Below are positions 24,022-33,350 of a DNA stretch of 64,000 nucleotides, in pieces. This DNA is from Raffaelea ambrosiae (taxonomy: Eukaryota > Ascomycota > Sordariomycetes > Ophiostomatales > Ophiostomataceae), in assembly GCA_002778195.1 (NCBI GenBank), contig PCDI01000003.1, forward strand, positions 310,001 to 374,000, given 5' to 3'. Numbering within the stretch: the stretch's first letter is position 1; each line of letters opens with the position of its first letter. The notes under the pieces are model-generated. The model was not told the origin of the DNA and searched no databases. It worked only from the letters and a program-made list of their open reading frames with translations. The position numbers and the translations under genes are program-made.

Positions 24022-25375
24022 ATGCGTTCTGCCTTCTTTGCCCCCCTTGTGGCCGCTGGCCTTGTCCAGCTGGCCAGCGCTACCAACGGCTGCGAAGCTG
24101 TACGTTGTTCTTCTCCTTTCCGAACCGGCCGAGCTCGTCCGAATCCCTTTTTTTTTTGGCTGGTCACTAACATTCGCTGTCTTTGGTCACTAGAACAACT
24201 GCGCCCGTGCTGTCACCGGCACCAGCGACGGCTCGGCCTCCGTGTCCCTGCACAGGGCGGACTGCAGCGCTGCCATGGCCACGGCCTATGCGGTGACGCC
24301 GTCGGGCGTATATGTTACCGAGACCGTCACCGTCACGGACAGCGCCGTCTACGAGACGATCTCGACCGCGGTCGACGTTGTCCACTCGCATGCCAGCACC
24401 AAGACCGACCACACCACCGTCGTCGGCAGCACCGCGGCCATCACCAGCACCGTGACCTGCGCAACCGCCACCGATGTCGTCACGGCGACGGTCGCGACGG
24501 TCACCGACGTGGCCACCGTCACGGTCCCGGCCACCACCACGGTCCAGCCGACCACCACCGTCGGCTGGGGCTGGGGCAACTGGGGCAAGCACCACTGGAA
24601 GCGCGACGGCGCCGAGGCCGCCACCGAGGCCGCCATTGACGACGGCGACGTGGTCTTCCAGCGCCTCGCCTCGGAGAACGAGCCGACGTCGCCGGCCAAG
24701 AAGGCGCTCAAGGGCCGCACCTACGAGTCCACCATGAGCCTGGCCTCGGGCGTGCCCACCTACGCCTACTACTGCACCGACTACGCCGCCTACACCCGGG
24801 CCTGCTCGTGCTGGGGCATCACGGCCCAGACCGCCACCGCCTCGGGCGCCACGGTGACCGCCACCCGCACGGTCACCGTCACCCCGACCGTGTCCGTCGT
24901 GGCCACCGTCACGTCTGTCGATGCCGACACAGTCACCACCGTCGCCACCGAGACCGTGGCCACCACCAAGGTGGTGGTTGTCTCTGTGACCGCCACCTCG
25001 ACCCGCACCGTGCCCGTCACCGCCACCGTCTCGTCGACGGCCACCCTGACCAAGACCGTCACCGTCACCGGCGGCCCGACCTGCACCAAGAAGGAGGTCG
25101 TCCCCACCGCCACCCCTACGTCCAAGGGCGGCTCTGGCTCGTGCAGCTTCAACGTCTACTCCTCCAAGGGCGTCAGCCCGCGCGGCGGCACTTCGTCGGT
25201 CTGCCGGCAGTCGAGCGTCGACGGCTGCCTGAACGCCTGCGGCAAGGACAAGTCTTGCAACGTCTTCTCCTTCGAGCAGTCCTCCGGCAAGTGCACCCTG
25301 CACAGCGGTGTCACCGGCTTCTCGTCCTCGCCCAAGTTGGGCTCCTTCTTCGGCTGCCTGAAGGCGACCTGCTAA
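24022..25375 (+). CDS. Secreted Thr/Val-rich, Cys-rich protein with C-terminal Apple/PAN-like domain
   Basis: Unnamed extracellular protein of 419 residues, two exons (24022-24099, 24194-25375). The signal peptide is MRSAFFAPLVAAGLVQLASA. After the intron comes a small Cys module (NNCARAVTGT ... ADCSAAM, residues 27-55), then a Thr/Val-rich repeat region (about 65-125), a WGWGNWGKHHWKRDG stretch with a Kex2-type KR site (about 131-145), a second module YYCTDYAAYTRACSCWGIT (about 203-221), more TV repeats with runs such as VTATRTVTVT, and a C-terminal six-Cys domain (about 338-419; CSFNVYSSKG ... CNVFSFEQSSGKCTLHSG). This last part has the spacing of an Apple/PAN-like fold (inferred). The two Cys modules recur in the 142-residue protein at 50608. 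A role at the cell wall or host interface is plausible but unproven. Confidence 0.85.
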
Positions 25376-25909
25376 AGGACGAGCGGGCATGGAAGCATGA
25401 GCAACCCAAAAACCCCGAAAGACGAACGCAAAAGGGGGGGAGGGGGGGGAGGGGGAAAACGGAGATGAGAACAAGGACAAGAAAAAATAGTCGGCCACGT
25501 ATTGGTGGAAGTCTTCTCTCTTTTTGCCTTCTTCTGCATTGCATAGTAATGGCACATTATGCATTTTTGCAATACGAAAAAATAACACTAGAAAATGGAA
25601 TATCATAATACTTTTTTTTTTCCTCAAAGAGAAGTCTTCGCTGTCAACCGAGCCTAAGAAGGCCTGCTGTTGGCCGTGTAAGTCAGCACAGTATACGTGA
25701 CAGTGTTCGCTGTAGATAATACAGTGCGATATCGCCTCCCCTCACAACTTATTTTGCCAGGCACTTTTACTTAAGCCTCTTAAAGCCGGCATCAATTCGT
25801 GACGACACTTTTTTTTTTCCTTTTCATCTTTGTTCTGTGACTGTTCAGAAAGCGCTAGACCCAGCAGCAAGCAGAAACACGCTCACCACCCCTACAGCTC
25901 TCTATCATC
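25376..25909. other. Intergenic spacer, secreted protein / DPH3
   Basis: Downstream region of the secreted-protein gene with a G-rich run near 25433-25453, a T run near 25611, then the DPH3 leader. No coding sequence seen. Confidence 0.6.
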
Positions 25910-26271
25910 ATGGACGACGAAGAACTGGCCATCTACGACGAGGTCGAGATCGAGGACATGACGTTTGACGCCGACCGCGGGCTGTACCACCACCCGTGCC
26001 CCTGCGGCGACCGCTTTGAGATTCTGCTCGACGATCTGCTCGACGGCTCCAACGACATTGCTGTGTGCCCGAGCTGCAGCCTGATGATCCGGGTCATTTA
26101 CGAAGTGGTGCGTAGCCGTGAAGAAACCTTTCCAAGAAGTCTTCTGTGTCGCCTGAACAAGAGCTTGGCGCCCGAATCAGGCCAGCCAACAAATACTAAC
26201 AACATCACTAGGAGAGCCTTCCACAAGGTACAGGCTCCCAGTCCGCAGGCGAGACCGTTGCAGTTGCATGA
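25910..26271 (+). CDS. DPH3: DPH3/KTI11 CSL zinc-finger protein
   Basis: Small iron/zinc-binding electron donor for the Dph1-Dph2 step of diphthamide synthesis on eEF2, also linked to Elongator-dependent tRNA modification. Two exons (25910-26107, 26212-26271; intron 26108-26211 with ACTAAC before the acceptor) give 85 residues. The CSL zinc ligands are all present: Cys30, Cys32, Cys53 and Cys56 within HPCPCGDRFEI ... VCPSCSLMIRV. The N-terminus YDEVEIEDMTFD is the family hallmark. The second exon adds a poorly conserved tail ESLPQGTGSQSAGETVAVA. Reading through the intron would add an unrelated 155-residue extension, so the spliced form is preferred. The stop is followed at once by a GA microsatellite. 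Confidence 0.93.
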
Positions 26272-26310
26272 GGAGAGAGAGAGAGAGAGAGAGAGAAATA
26301 GAGAGAGAGA
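26272..26310 (+). repeat. GA dinucleotide microsatellite
   Basis: About 39 nt of mostly GA repeats beginning right after the DPH3 stop codon, interrupted once by AAATA. It lies in the 3' untranslated region. Confidence 0.9.
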
Positions 26311-27477
26311 CAGGGGGACAAGGAGACACACACACGCACCCAAAAGGTATGCTGCATATGTGCGCGTGACAACAAACGACGTGGAGACAAGAAGAGGACG
26401 CACTCGTTTATGCGACGTGCCGTGGACACCACAGGCCATGCGCGCCACAGCGGCAGCGGCAGCACGGCCGAGCCGAGAACGACAAAATGACGGGAAGCAG
26501 GACTCAGTCCCTGCTGGGCAAGCTCTGTTCCAAAACACGGAAACAAGGGCCGGCTTCGCCGGCTACGACACTTGACTTTACAAGTCAACACGTTTTACTT
26601 CTGCACCCTCCCGCGTGCTATAAATAGCATCAAGAAAGAGAGAGACAAGGCGAAACATTCACCAGCCTTGGACGGCATGCGATGACGACGCCAGGGAAAG
26701 CGTGCTGGGCGGTGAACACATACAAAGAAACCACAAAAAACCCTCTGTGGGATACACAGAAAACAAGCAAACACGAAACAGAAAGCGGCCGAGGCAGCAC
26801 AAGAAAGAGAGAAAGAGAAGGAGGCACAGGCAAAGGGAGACCCACAGATGGGAAGCGTGCGTTTTGGTCACGCTGTTTCCCTTGATGTTGGGTGGTTTTC
26901 TTTCGGTTCACCCCTGACTACTCGGCGACTGTGTTTCCAGTACAACTGTCTTCTCGGTACTATGCTCCTGCTTGTCCACCCCCTCTACGCCGTGCCCCTG
27001 CTTCCCGTCCTCCCTGCATCCTGATCCTGCAGATTCCTGCATGCTCGCCAAGGATGTGCATGCAAAATCTCTGGGACCATGCCAGATGCTGACCCCCGAC
27101 GCCGAACTAAAATATCGGATGGATATATGGACATGGCAGCTGTTTTTTTCTCCTCCAGATTTGCAGCAGGGGAGGAAATCATTCTCACAGAGCCGATTGG
27201 AACGTTGCTATACAAAAAGTAGGGGAAAAAAACACATTCCAATTACATTCAAAATACTATGTTATTTAAAACTACGAGAGGAACGGAATAGAATAGAAAA
27301 CAACAATAATAACCCGCAAAAATGAAAACAGTCTTCTCATCCATCGCTGTGCACGTACTGGATCTGCCTTGCCCATCCTCTTTGTAAAACCATTATGACC
27401 CAAAAAAAAAAAGAAAAAAATACTGGTTTGAAAGTATTTCTTGTGTCCTCCGGCTCCTCCCACTTCTCATCCCAAAC
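26311..27477. other. Convergent 3' spacer, DPH3 / GPI-protein
   Basis: Purine-rich first half (26311-26870) with CA/GA-rich stretches and no protein-like frame, then unremarkable DNA. It contains the 3' ends of both neighbours and an A-rich run near 27400-27420. Nothing else seen. Confidence 0.55.
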
Positions 27478-27963
27478 TTACACCATAAACAGTCCAAGAA
27501 CAAAAAACACAACCAGTCCCATGGACGACGAGTCCAACACAAGATTCTTCCCAGCACCTGCAGTCGGCACAGTAGCGGGCGAGGTCGAGGCATAGGGAGA
27601 TCCGGTGGATGTAGCATTGTAGCCAGGGGCAGTGCCGGTGCCAGGAGGGATGCTAGAGAAGCCTGTGCCTGGCGGGGTGACCGGTGTGGTAAGCGTGGTA
27701 GCCGGCGTGGTGGCCGGCGTGGTGGCCGGCGTGGTGGCTGGAGTGGTGGGAGTAGTGACAGGAGTGACAGGCGTGGTGGCCGGTGTGGTGCCGGCTCCTC
27801 CATAGCCGGTGGGCGTGGTCGAGGGCCAGGGCGGCAGCACAATGGTGGTGGTCGAGGACGAGGCAGTCATGACAATGGTGGAACTGTCGCTCTCGCAGTT
27901 GCATTGGGTAGAGGCGGTGACGACAGCACCGAGGCCGAGACCGAGGATGGACGAGAGCTTCAT
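27478..27963 (-). CDS. Putative GPI-anchored Thr/Pro-rich cell wall protein
   Basis: Single-exon gene, 161 residues. The start at 27963 is chosen because MKLSSILGLGLGAVVTAS is a clean signal peptide; an upstream in-frame Met at 28062 would bury it. The mature N-terminus has two Cys (QCNCES), followed by a Ser/Thr cluster, a TTPATTPATT repeat region (about residues 75-108), a Gly/Pro/Thr linker, and a C-terminal hydrophobic tail (SMGLVVFFVLGLFMV) preceded by small residues (AGAGKN), as for a GPI-attachment signal. The Thr/Pro repeats are likely O-mannosylated. A structural or adhesive wall role is inferred; no enzymatic domain is present. Confidence 0.8.
   Translation of the reverse strand: MKLSSILGLGLGAVVTASTQCNCESDSSTIVMTASSSTTTIVLPPWPSTTPTGYGGAGTTPATTPVTPVTTPTTPATTPATTPATTPATTLTTPVTPPGTGFSSIPPGTGTAPGYNATSTGSPYASTSPATVPTAGAGKNLVLDSSSMGLVVFFVLGLFMV
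27700..27748 (-). repeat. 12-bp tandem repeat encoding TTPA units
   Basis: Near-perfect copies of GCCGGCGTGGTG (plus-strand view) in the GPI-protein gene, about four units. Because 12 is a multiple of three, copy changes vary stalk length without frameshift. Confidence 0.85.
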
Positions 27964-29837
27964 TTTGTGTGTGTGTGAAGTGATTTTGAGAGGGAGATGT
28001 CTAGCGAATGAAAGAAGAGAGTGAGATGGGTTTGAACACTTGAAATGTCCGTTGAAAGACAAGTCGGGAAAAAGTGTGTGATTGATTTGTTCTTGAACGA
28101 GTGTGAACGAGAAATTTGACTTGTGAAGAGAAGAGGATCAGAGAGGAAGGAAGAGAGAAAATGAAAAGGTTGAAGATTGGAAAAATCAAAAAGAAGAGTT
28201 GGAAGGGCAGACGACGAGCTTATGTATGCCTTCTCCGTCTCCCTCGCGGGAGGATCGGAATCTGAGAGAAAGGCTGGTGACGGGGAGTACAGGGTTGGTT
28301 GTATCGAAAGGGAGGGAAACAAAAAATGGCTGGCTGGGAGACACGATGGTCCAACAGAAACCAGGATGATGATGATGTGTTTGTTTGTTTTTCTGCCCGT
28401 TTCCCTGTTCCCCCTTTTGCCTGCTTCCCTCTTTCTCTCTGTCTACTTTGTGCAAGGAGGACGAAACAGAAACACAGACGTACGACGGCGACGACCAAAC
28501 CCTTTTTGGTTCTGTGTTTCGTGTTATGGTCTGCGTTTATTTTAGGCCCGGCACCTTACTATTCACAGGCCACGATACGGATGCAAAATCAACAAAAAAA
28601 AAAAAAAATGAGACAGGTTGAAAAATCTTGGGCTCGTTCCTGTTGCTCTGTTTCCCAGACGTTACCATGGAACAAGGAGAGCAAGAGAGGGGGAGTGGCG
28701 GGAAGGCGGGACTCGTTTTGTTGTTTTGTGACCTGTTGTCGGGGTGGTCGTACAAGTGTGTGGGAAATGCCGGACAAGCGCAGACCAACAAAAGGGGCAA
28801 AAAATGGGCATCTGTAATACACCAAGTGTCGACCGACCCGTTTCACTGCTGCGTGGAGAGGTAGTGGCAGAGTGACGTGCTGGCTGGGTGACAAAGGAGG
28901 GCAACAAGTTGCTCCAGAGAAGAAGAAGAGGGGACGAGAGGGGAGGGGGTTGGGATGAGGTAACCGTTACATGTCAGGCAAACCGGCACACAAAGACTTG
29001 AAGTCGAAGAAGACGAAGAACCGGTGCCACACGTTGTTCCCATGTGGGTTTTGTTTCTCTCTTTTCATTTTCTTGGTTCCTTCCCAAGGACAAGGTTTGA
29101 AACAGAAACGAGGGGTAGAAAAGCGGAACAGAACGTGCTCAAAGAAAGCCTCCATCTGTGTTTTTCTTTTTCTTTTTCTTCTAATTCTTGTTTTCCTCTC
29201 TGCTTATTCCGTTTAATTTCTGCTTCATGCTTTATATAGCAACCGATGCCGGCCCTACGACTTACTATGCACAACAGTTGCTAGGCAAACAATGAAACTA
29301 GGAACCCGTTTTTGTTTTGTTCCTCCAGTGACTTGGTTCCCTCGTATCACCAATGCAGATTGCTGGCGACGCACCCGCGGGCAGTAGCAATGTTGGTAGC
29401 CGTCCCATTTCTGGGAAATCACCGGCCACCCAAGCAACCAGGTTCATGGACACAAATATACCAGAAAAAAACCCCGAACAAAACAAAACAAAGAGGGGGC
29501 GGGCGCAACTTGTATCAAGTTTGGTTCACAACAGGCTCGTTGTCAGTAAGGGAGAGGGTCTGCGGCGGTTGAAAGTCTGCTTTCTGATTGGTGATTGGAG
29601 GTTGAGCGATGCAAAAAGTGGAGACAACTCGACAGTTTGGCGGTGTTTAAAAAAAAAAAATAGAGAGCAACTTAATAACCAAATTCCAGAAGCCCCCCCC
29701 CTCCAAAATACCCAGGAACCAATCAGCCAACGGCCTTTTTTTTTTTTTTTTTTTTTTGGGGAGTTCCTAGCTTCCTTCTCTCTCGTCAACGTCCATATAC
29801 TTTTGCCGACCGGCACGCCCGTCCACAAACGTACACC
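27964..29837. promoter_or_regulatory. Divergent upstream region, GPI protein / 192-aa mitochondrial protein
   Basis: 1.87 kb between two outward-facing genes. It is strand-asymmetric: the plus strand is purine-rich at 27990-28330, next to the GPI gene, so its leader is CT-rich. Mononucleotide runs occur near 28591 (A), 29650 (A), 29693 (C) and 29739-29757 (T, 19 nt). A TTTATATAG motif occurs at about 29231. No coding sequence is supported. Confidence 0.5.
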
Positions 29838-30696
29838 ATGGCCACCATCCCTGTCGTTCGCCAATGGGCCGTTCAGGCCCGGCCAAGGACGGCCGTTGTG
29901 CGAGGTGCACTGCGTGCCTCGCAGAGGCCTCTTTCTGGTGGTGCCGGCGCCTTTGCATTGCACACGATGCGGTGGTCTTCGTCTTCGTCCCCGTCCCCCT
30001 CTACACCCCCCCCAGACGCCCCGCCATTCCCCTTCCCGCCAGAGCCCCCCGCCTACCGGACCATCTACAAGAACAAGAAGGTCTGGCCACCCGACTTCTC
30101 CCAGCTGTCGCCGCAGGAGCAGCTCCGGTTCGAGAAGCGGTACAAGCGGCGCGTGGCGCTCAAGTCGGCGCGGCCGCGGTGGATCAAGTTTGTCAAGCTG
30201 GCGCAGCTGTTTACGATTACATGTGGGTTGTCGTCTCTTGGACGAGATTGTCTGTTTATGAACCATCATGCTAACAACATTCCATTTAGTTGTGGTCATC
30301 TACTGTGTCCTGTTCATGAAGTGGGAGCACGGCCCGAATCCATTTGACGGGGTAGGCTTTTCTTTTTTTCTTCTGCTTTTTTTTTCTCTGAATTATATCT
30401 ATTCGGAAGCTCTCATGCCCGTTCTGGAATTTGTCTTCCGTTTTCCATTTTCCATTTTGCTATGCTTTTCAATTTGCTATGCAGCTACCTTTGGTTTCTG
30501 AGATCGCCCCCCCCCCCCTTCTTTTTCTGGCGTCTACATGACTAACGCGCAAACAACAAACCAGTTCCGCAAGTGGTTCTGGGAATCTCTCGGCCTGCTG
30601 GATAGCGGCCCAAAGGCAGCGGTGACCATTCCCAAGAGTGAAGAGGGCAAGGGCAGCAGTGGCGCCGCCTCGGAGCAAAAGACTGCGGCCAAATAA
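29838..30696 (+). CDS. Small conserved-looking mitochondrial membrane protein, function unknown
   Basis: 192 residues from three exons (29838-30222, 30290-30351, 30565-30696). The start sits in CACCATGGCC. The N-terminus (about 1-45) is Arg/Ala/Ser-rich with no acidic residues, typical of a mitochondrial presequence, followed by a Ser/Pro-rich linker. A conserved-looking core reads YRTIYKNKKVWPPDFSQLSP, QEQLRFEKRYKRRVALKSARPRWIKF (positively charged), then one transmembrane helix spanning the first intron (LFTITFVVIYCVLFMKW, about 123-140) and a short C-terminal region (FRKWFWESLGLL, Lys/Ser-rich end). The topology suggests an inner-membrane protein. I recall similar short proteins in other ascomycetes but cannot name a function. 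Splices follow CTAAC branch sites. Confidence 0.75.
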
Positions 30697-31131
30697 GAGC
30701 TTGGCTTCTCTCTGTTTTGGCTATTTTGGCCGTTTTCCAGCCGGGGAACGTCTGCTTTGGATCGTGCAGCTTCTCGTGTATATCTCTCTCCCCCCATTTG
30801 CATGGTTTGGCGTTGATTTGGTCCTTTTTGCCTTTCGGTTATCATGTTGGAAATAGATATAATACCCCGTTCTTCTCTTCTCATGCTGGTGCCACTGTGT
30901 AACCACTGGTTGACCAGCGTGCATCTTTGCTTCGACTGAAGCAGGGGTTTTTCATCCGTAGATAACAGAGCCTGCCTTTTCCGTCCAGTGCTGTTTCGTG
31001 GCTGGCCGCTGCATGCATCTCCGTGCTGGCTTTGTGTTGTTGTCCGTGGCTTTTCGAAAGCCTGCTTGGCTTGCCCCCCTTGGTGTGTGTTTTCTTCTTC
31101 TCTCTCTCTTTCCCTCTCTCCCCTTTTCTCC
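30697..31131. other. Convergent 3' spacer
   Basis: Non-coding 435 bp between the 192-aa protein gene and AP-3 sigma. Pyrimidine-rich near 31090-31140. Nothing else seen. Confidence 0.65.
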
Positions 31132-31713
31132 TCACCTCCCGTGCCAGACAAAGTTTCCTCCCATGCCCAGCGTCGCCCCGATCGCCGACGTCGTCCCGTT
31201 GCCCGCCGTGGATCCGCTGCTGTTGACCGGCCGCTTGGCCACCACGCCCTGGGCGCGCACGCCCGCCACGATCCGGTCCAGATTCGTCTCGATGACCACG
31301 CCACCGACAATCATTTCGCCGAGCGTGGCATGCATGGACTCAAAGTTGAAGATGAGGTCGAGCTCGCACACGTTCTCAAACAGCCGATCCAATGCCTCGA
31401 CGTAGACCTGGATCAGGTCAATCAGGGCCAGCGGGGACTCGGTGGCGGTGGAGATGACAATGAAAAAGAGCGTGGCGTAGTGGCGGTAGGTGACGAGGGA
31501 CGGCTGGTCGGAGACTTCGGTGTCGGAGGACGACGACGAAGAGGCGAGGAGGGGCGGCAGAGGCAAGAAGTTGCAGGACCCAAGCGGACGGTTCGCGACG
31601 AGGGAAAAGATTTCGGTGATGAGGCGCTGCTGGATGCTGGTGTCGAGTTGCGTGTAGAACTTGGTGAGGCGCGGCTGGCCCTGGCCGTTGAAGACGAGAA
31701 ACGCGTTGATCAT
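31132..31713 (-). CDS. APS3: AP-3 adaptor complex sigma subunit
   Basis: Small (sigma) subunit of the AP-3 heterotetramer, which sorts cargo such as alkaline phosphatase from the Golgi to the vacuole. Intronless, 193 residues. It starts MINAFLVFNGQGQPRLTKFY, the canonical clathrin-adaptor small-chain (longin) opening. Further family motifs are RHYATLFFIVI, SPLALIDLIQVYVEALDRLFENVCELDLIF and HATLGEMIVGGVVIETN. It is slightly longer than metazoan sigma-3 because of a Ser-rich insert (about 55-68) and a Gly/Ser-rich C-terminal extension. The GG-EMI-GG ending separates sigma-3 from sigma-1/2. It is divergent from frataxin with 437 bp between starts. Confidence 0.93.
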   Translation of the reverse strand: MINAFLVFNGQGQPRLTKFYTQLDTSIQQRLITEIFSLVANRPLGSCNFLPLPPLLASSSSSSDTEVSDQPSLVTYRHYATLFFIVISTATESPLALIDLIQVYVEALDRLFENVCELDLIFNFESMHATLGEMIVGGVVIETNLDRIVAGVRAQGVVAKRPVNSSGSTAGNGTTSAIGATLGMGGNFVWHGR

Positions 31714-32150
31714 GGTGGTGGTTTGAAGGAAAGGGAGCCGGTCTCTCTAATGTCGGGGGCAGTGAGTCCTGTTCAGTGCGGCAGCGGTTGACGTGGCCCA
31801 GGCATAAATGTCGACATCGCGGGGCAAGCAAAAATAGCGGGCTCCTTTGCTTATTTTGGGCCCAGCCCTTCTTAGCAAACCAGCGCATGCGATTGGCACA
31901 GTGGGGTCCAAATTCCCGTCAGCCCGCGCAGACCCCGTGCCTGCTTCAATTCCCTGTAATAACTAACTAACTAGTGAATAAAGCCCTTTTTTTTTTTTAA
32001 CACCTCGCCAGCAAAAGCCGAACAGCACAAAATCGCGACAGGCGAGCAAATCACTCTGCACATGCGCTGGCCGAGACACACAAACAAAGATTCTGTTCCT
32101 TTGCCCTGCACCCTCGCATTTCCCCACGAATTGAACTCCGCTCCACCACC
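31714..32150. promoter_or_regulatory. Shared divergent promoter interval, APS3 / frataxin
   Basis: 437 bp of non-coding sequence between two divergent starts, with a 12-T run near 31987. No clear TATA. A shared regulatory role is inferred from arrangement. Confidence 0.5.
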
Positions 32151-32831
32151 ATGCCGCGGCCACCAGCTCTGTCGTCGGTGCCTCGTCGGCTGGTCCGGCA
32201 AAGCCAGACCTTCTCGCCGACCTCCTCGAATCCTTTCACACTCTCCCGCTCCAGACTGGCGCCCGTCTGCTGCGCACGCCGTCCAGCAACATCGTCCGCT
32301 CTTCTCGCACGACGGGCATTTTCTACCACAACGCGCGCCCCAGCGCCAACGCCGCTCCACCCATCTAGACTTCTCCTCAGTCCCCAGCAATCACAACCAT
32401 TAACAGCCACGTCCATAAACCCAGAAACGCAACAACACCCCCAACAGACCGAAGCCACCGAGATCACCGAGGCCCAGTACCACGAACTAGCCGATGCCTA
32501 TCTGGAGCACATGCTCACCCTGCTTGAGGCCCAGCAGGACGCCCGCGAAGACGTCGACGTCGAGTATGCCCAAGGCGTCCTGACACTGGAGCTAGACAAC
32601 GATGACGGCTCGACCCGCACATACGTCATCAACAAGCAGCCGCCGAACAGGCAGATCTGGCTGTCGTCGCCCGTATCGGGACCAAAGCGGTACGATTGGG
32701 TGTTGCCTGCTGGACAGGACACGTCTGAAGGCCAGTGGATCTACCTCAAGGACGGCTCGTCGCTCAACCAGCTGTTCCTCGACGAGCTACATATTGATCT
32801 TGCCCAAGAAGGACCGGACGACGCTGCCTGA
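32151..32831 (+). CDS. YFH1: Frataxin (mitochondrial iron-sulfur assembly factor)
   Basis: Mitochondrial matrix protein that activates the cysteine desulfurase complex during Fe-S cluster assembly. Intronless, 226 residues. The N-terminal ~85 residues are a long Arg/Ser/Pro-rich targeting region with an AFSTTTR-type processing site near 63-69. The frataxin domain begins at about 105 (EAQYHELADAYLEHMLTLLE), continues with the acidic ridge QQDAREDVDVEYAQGVLTLEL, then YVINKQPPNRQIWLSSPVSGPKRYDWV with the invariant NKQ-PNRQIWLSSP-SGPKR-D signature, and ends in a short acidic tail. All signature residues look intact. Confidence 0.97.
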   Translation: MPRPPALSSVPRRLVRQSQTFSPTSSNPFTLSRSRLAPVCCARRPATSSALLARRAFSTTTRAPAPTPLHPSRLLLSPQQSQPLTATSINPETQQHPQQTEATEITEAQYHELADAYLEHMLTLLEAQQDAREDVDVEYAQGVLTLELDNDDGSTRTYVINKQPPNRQIWLSSPVSGPKRYDWVLPAGQDTSEGQWIYLKDGSSLNQLFLDELHIDLAQEGPDDAA

Positions 32832-33350
32832 TCTCTTGTGGTGTCTCAAATGAACGAAATTACGTCCCCAGCCACTTTCTGCATTTTACATGTGCATCTT
32901 CCTCTTGTTCATACCCATCTCTGTACAGTAAACACAATGAACTGTATCCACATTACACACGAAATATATACATTCTCTCTTGAGTCACAACCACTATCTT
33001 GCATGCAGATGTGGAGCACGGACACGTAGACACGATTTCTGAAGTATTGACTTAAATAAGATGACAGAGAAATATTGACCAGGCCTAGATGGGTTCGTTT
33101 GTAAACGACCCTGGCAACTCGAGGGCAATGCAAGAGAATACGCGAACCAAAACTTCGAGAAATGGCAAGAAGGCAAGAAGGCAAGAAGGCAAGAAGGCAA
33201 GAAGGCTTTTCCACATGCAAATGGTATCTGGTATCCGATGCTTTTCCCCGCAAACCCTATCGTGTATCGTAAAGAAAATCGAGAGACAAAAGAGAGACCG
33301 AACAATCGAGCGACAACATTCAGAGGACCATGGTCTCTCCTTGTGCCGAA
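32832..33350. other. Convergent 3' spacer, frataxin / Zn2Cys6 factor
   Basis: Non-coding 519 bp; contains an 8-bp tandem repeat at 33164-33206. No gene seen. Confidence 0.65.
33164..33206 (+). repeat. 8-bp tandem repeat (GGCAAGAA)n
   Basis: About 5.4 near-perfect copies in the 3' spacer between convergent genes. Confidence 0.9.

Noticed and set aside
24167..25627. 486-codon minus-strand frame over the secreted-protein gene
   Set aside because: Gly/Arg/Asp/His-rich shadow of the Thr/Val repeat region; no signal or domain.
28062..28062. Upstream in-frame Met for the GPI protein gene
   Set aside because: It would place 33 hydrophilic residues before the signal peptide.
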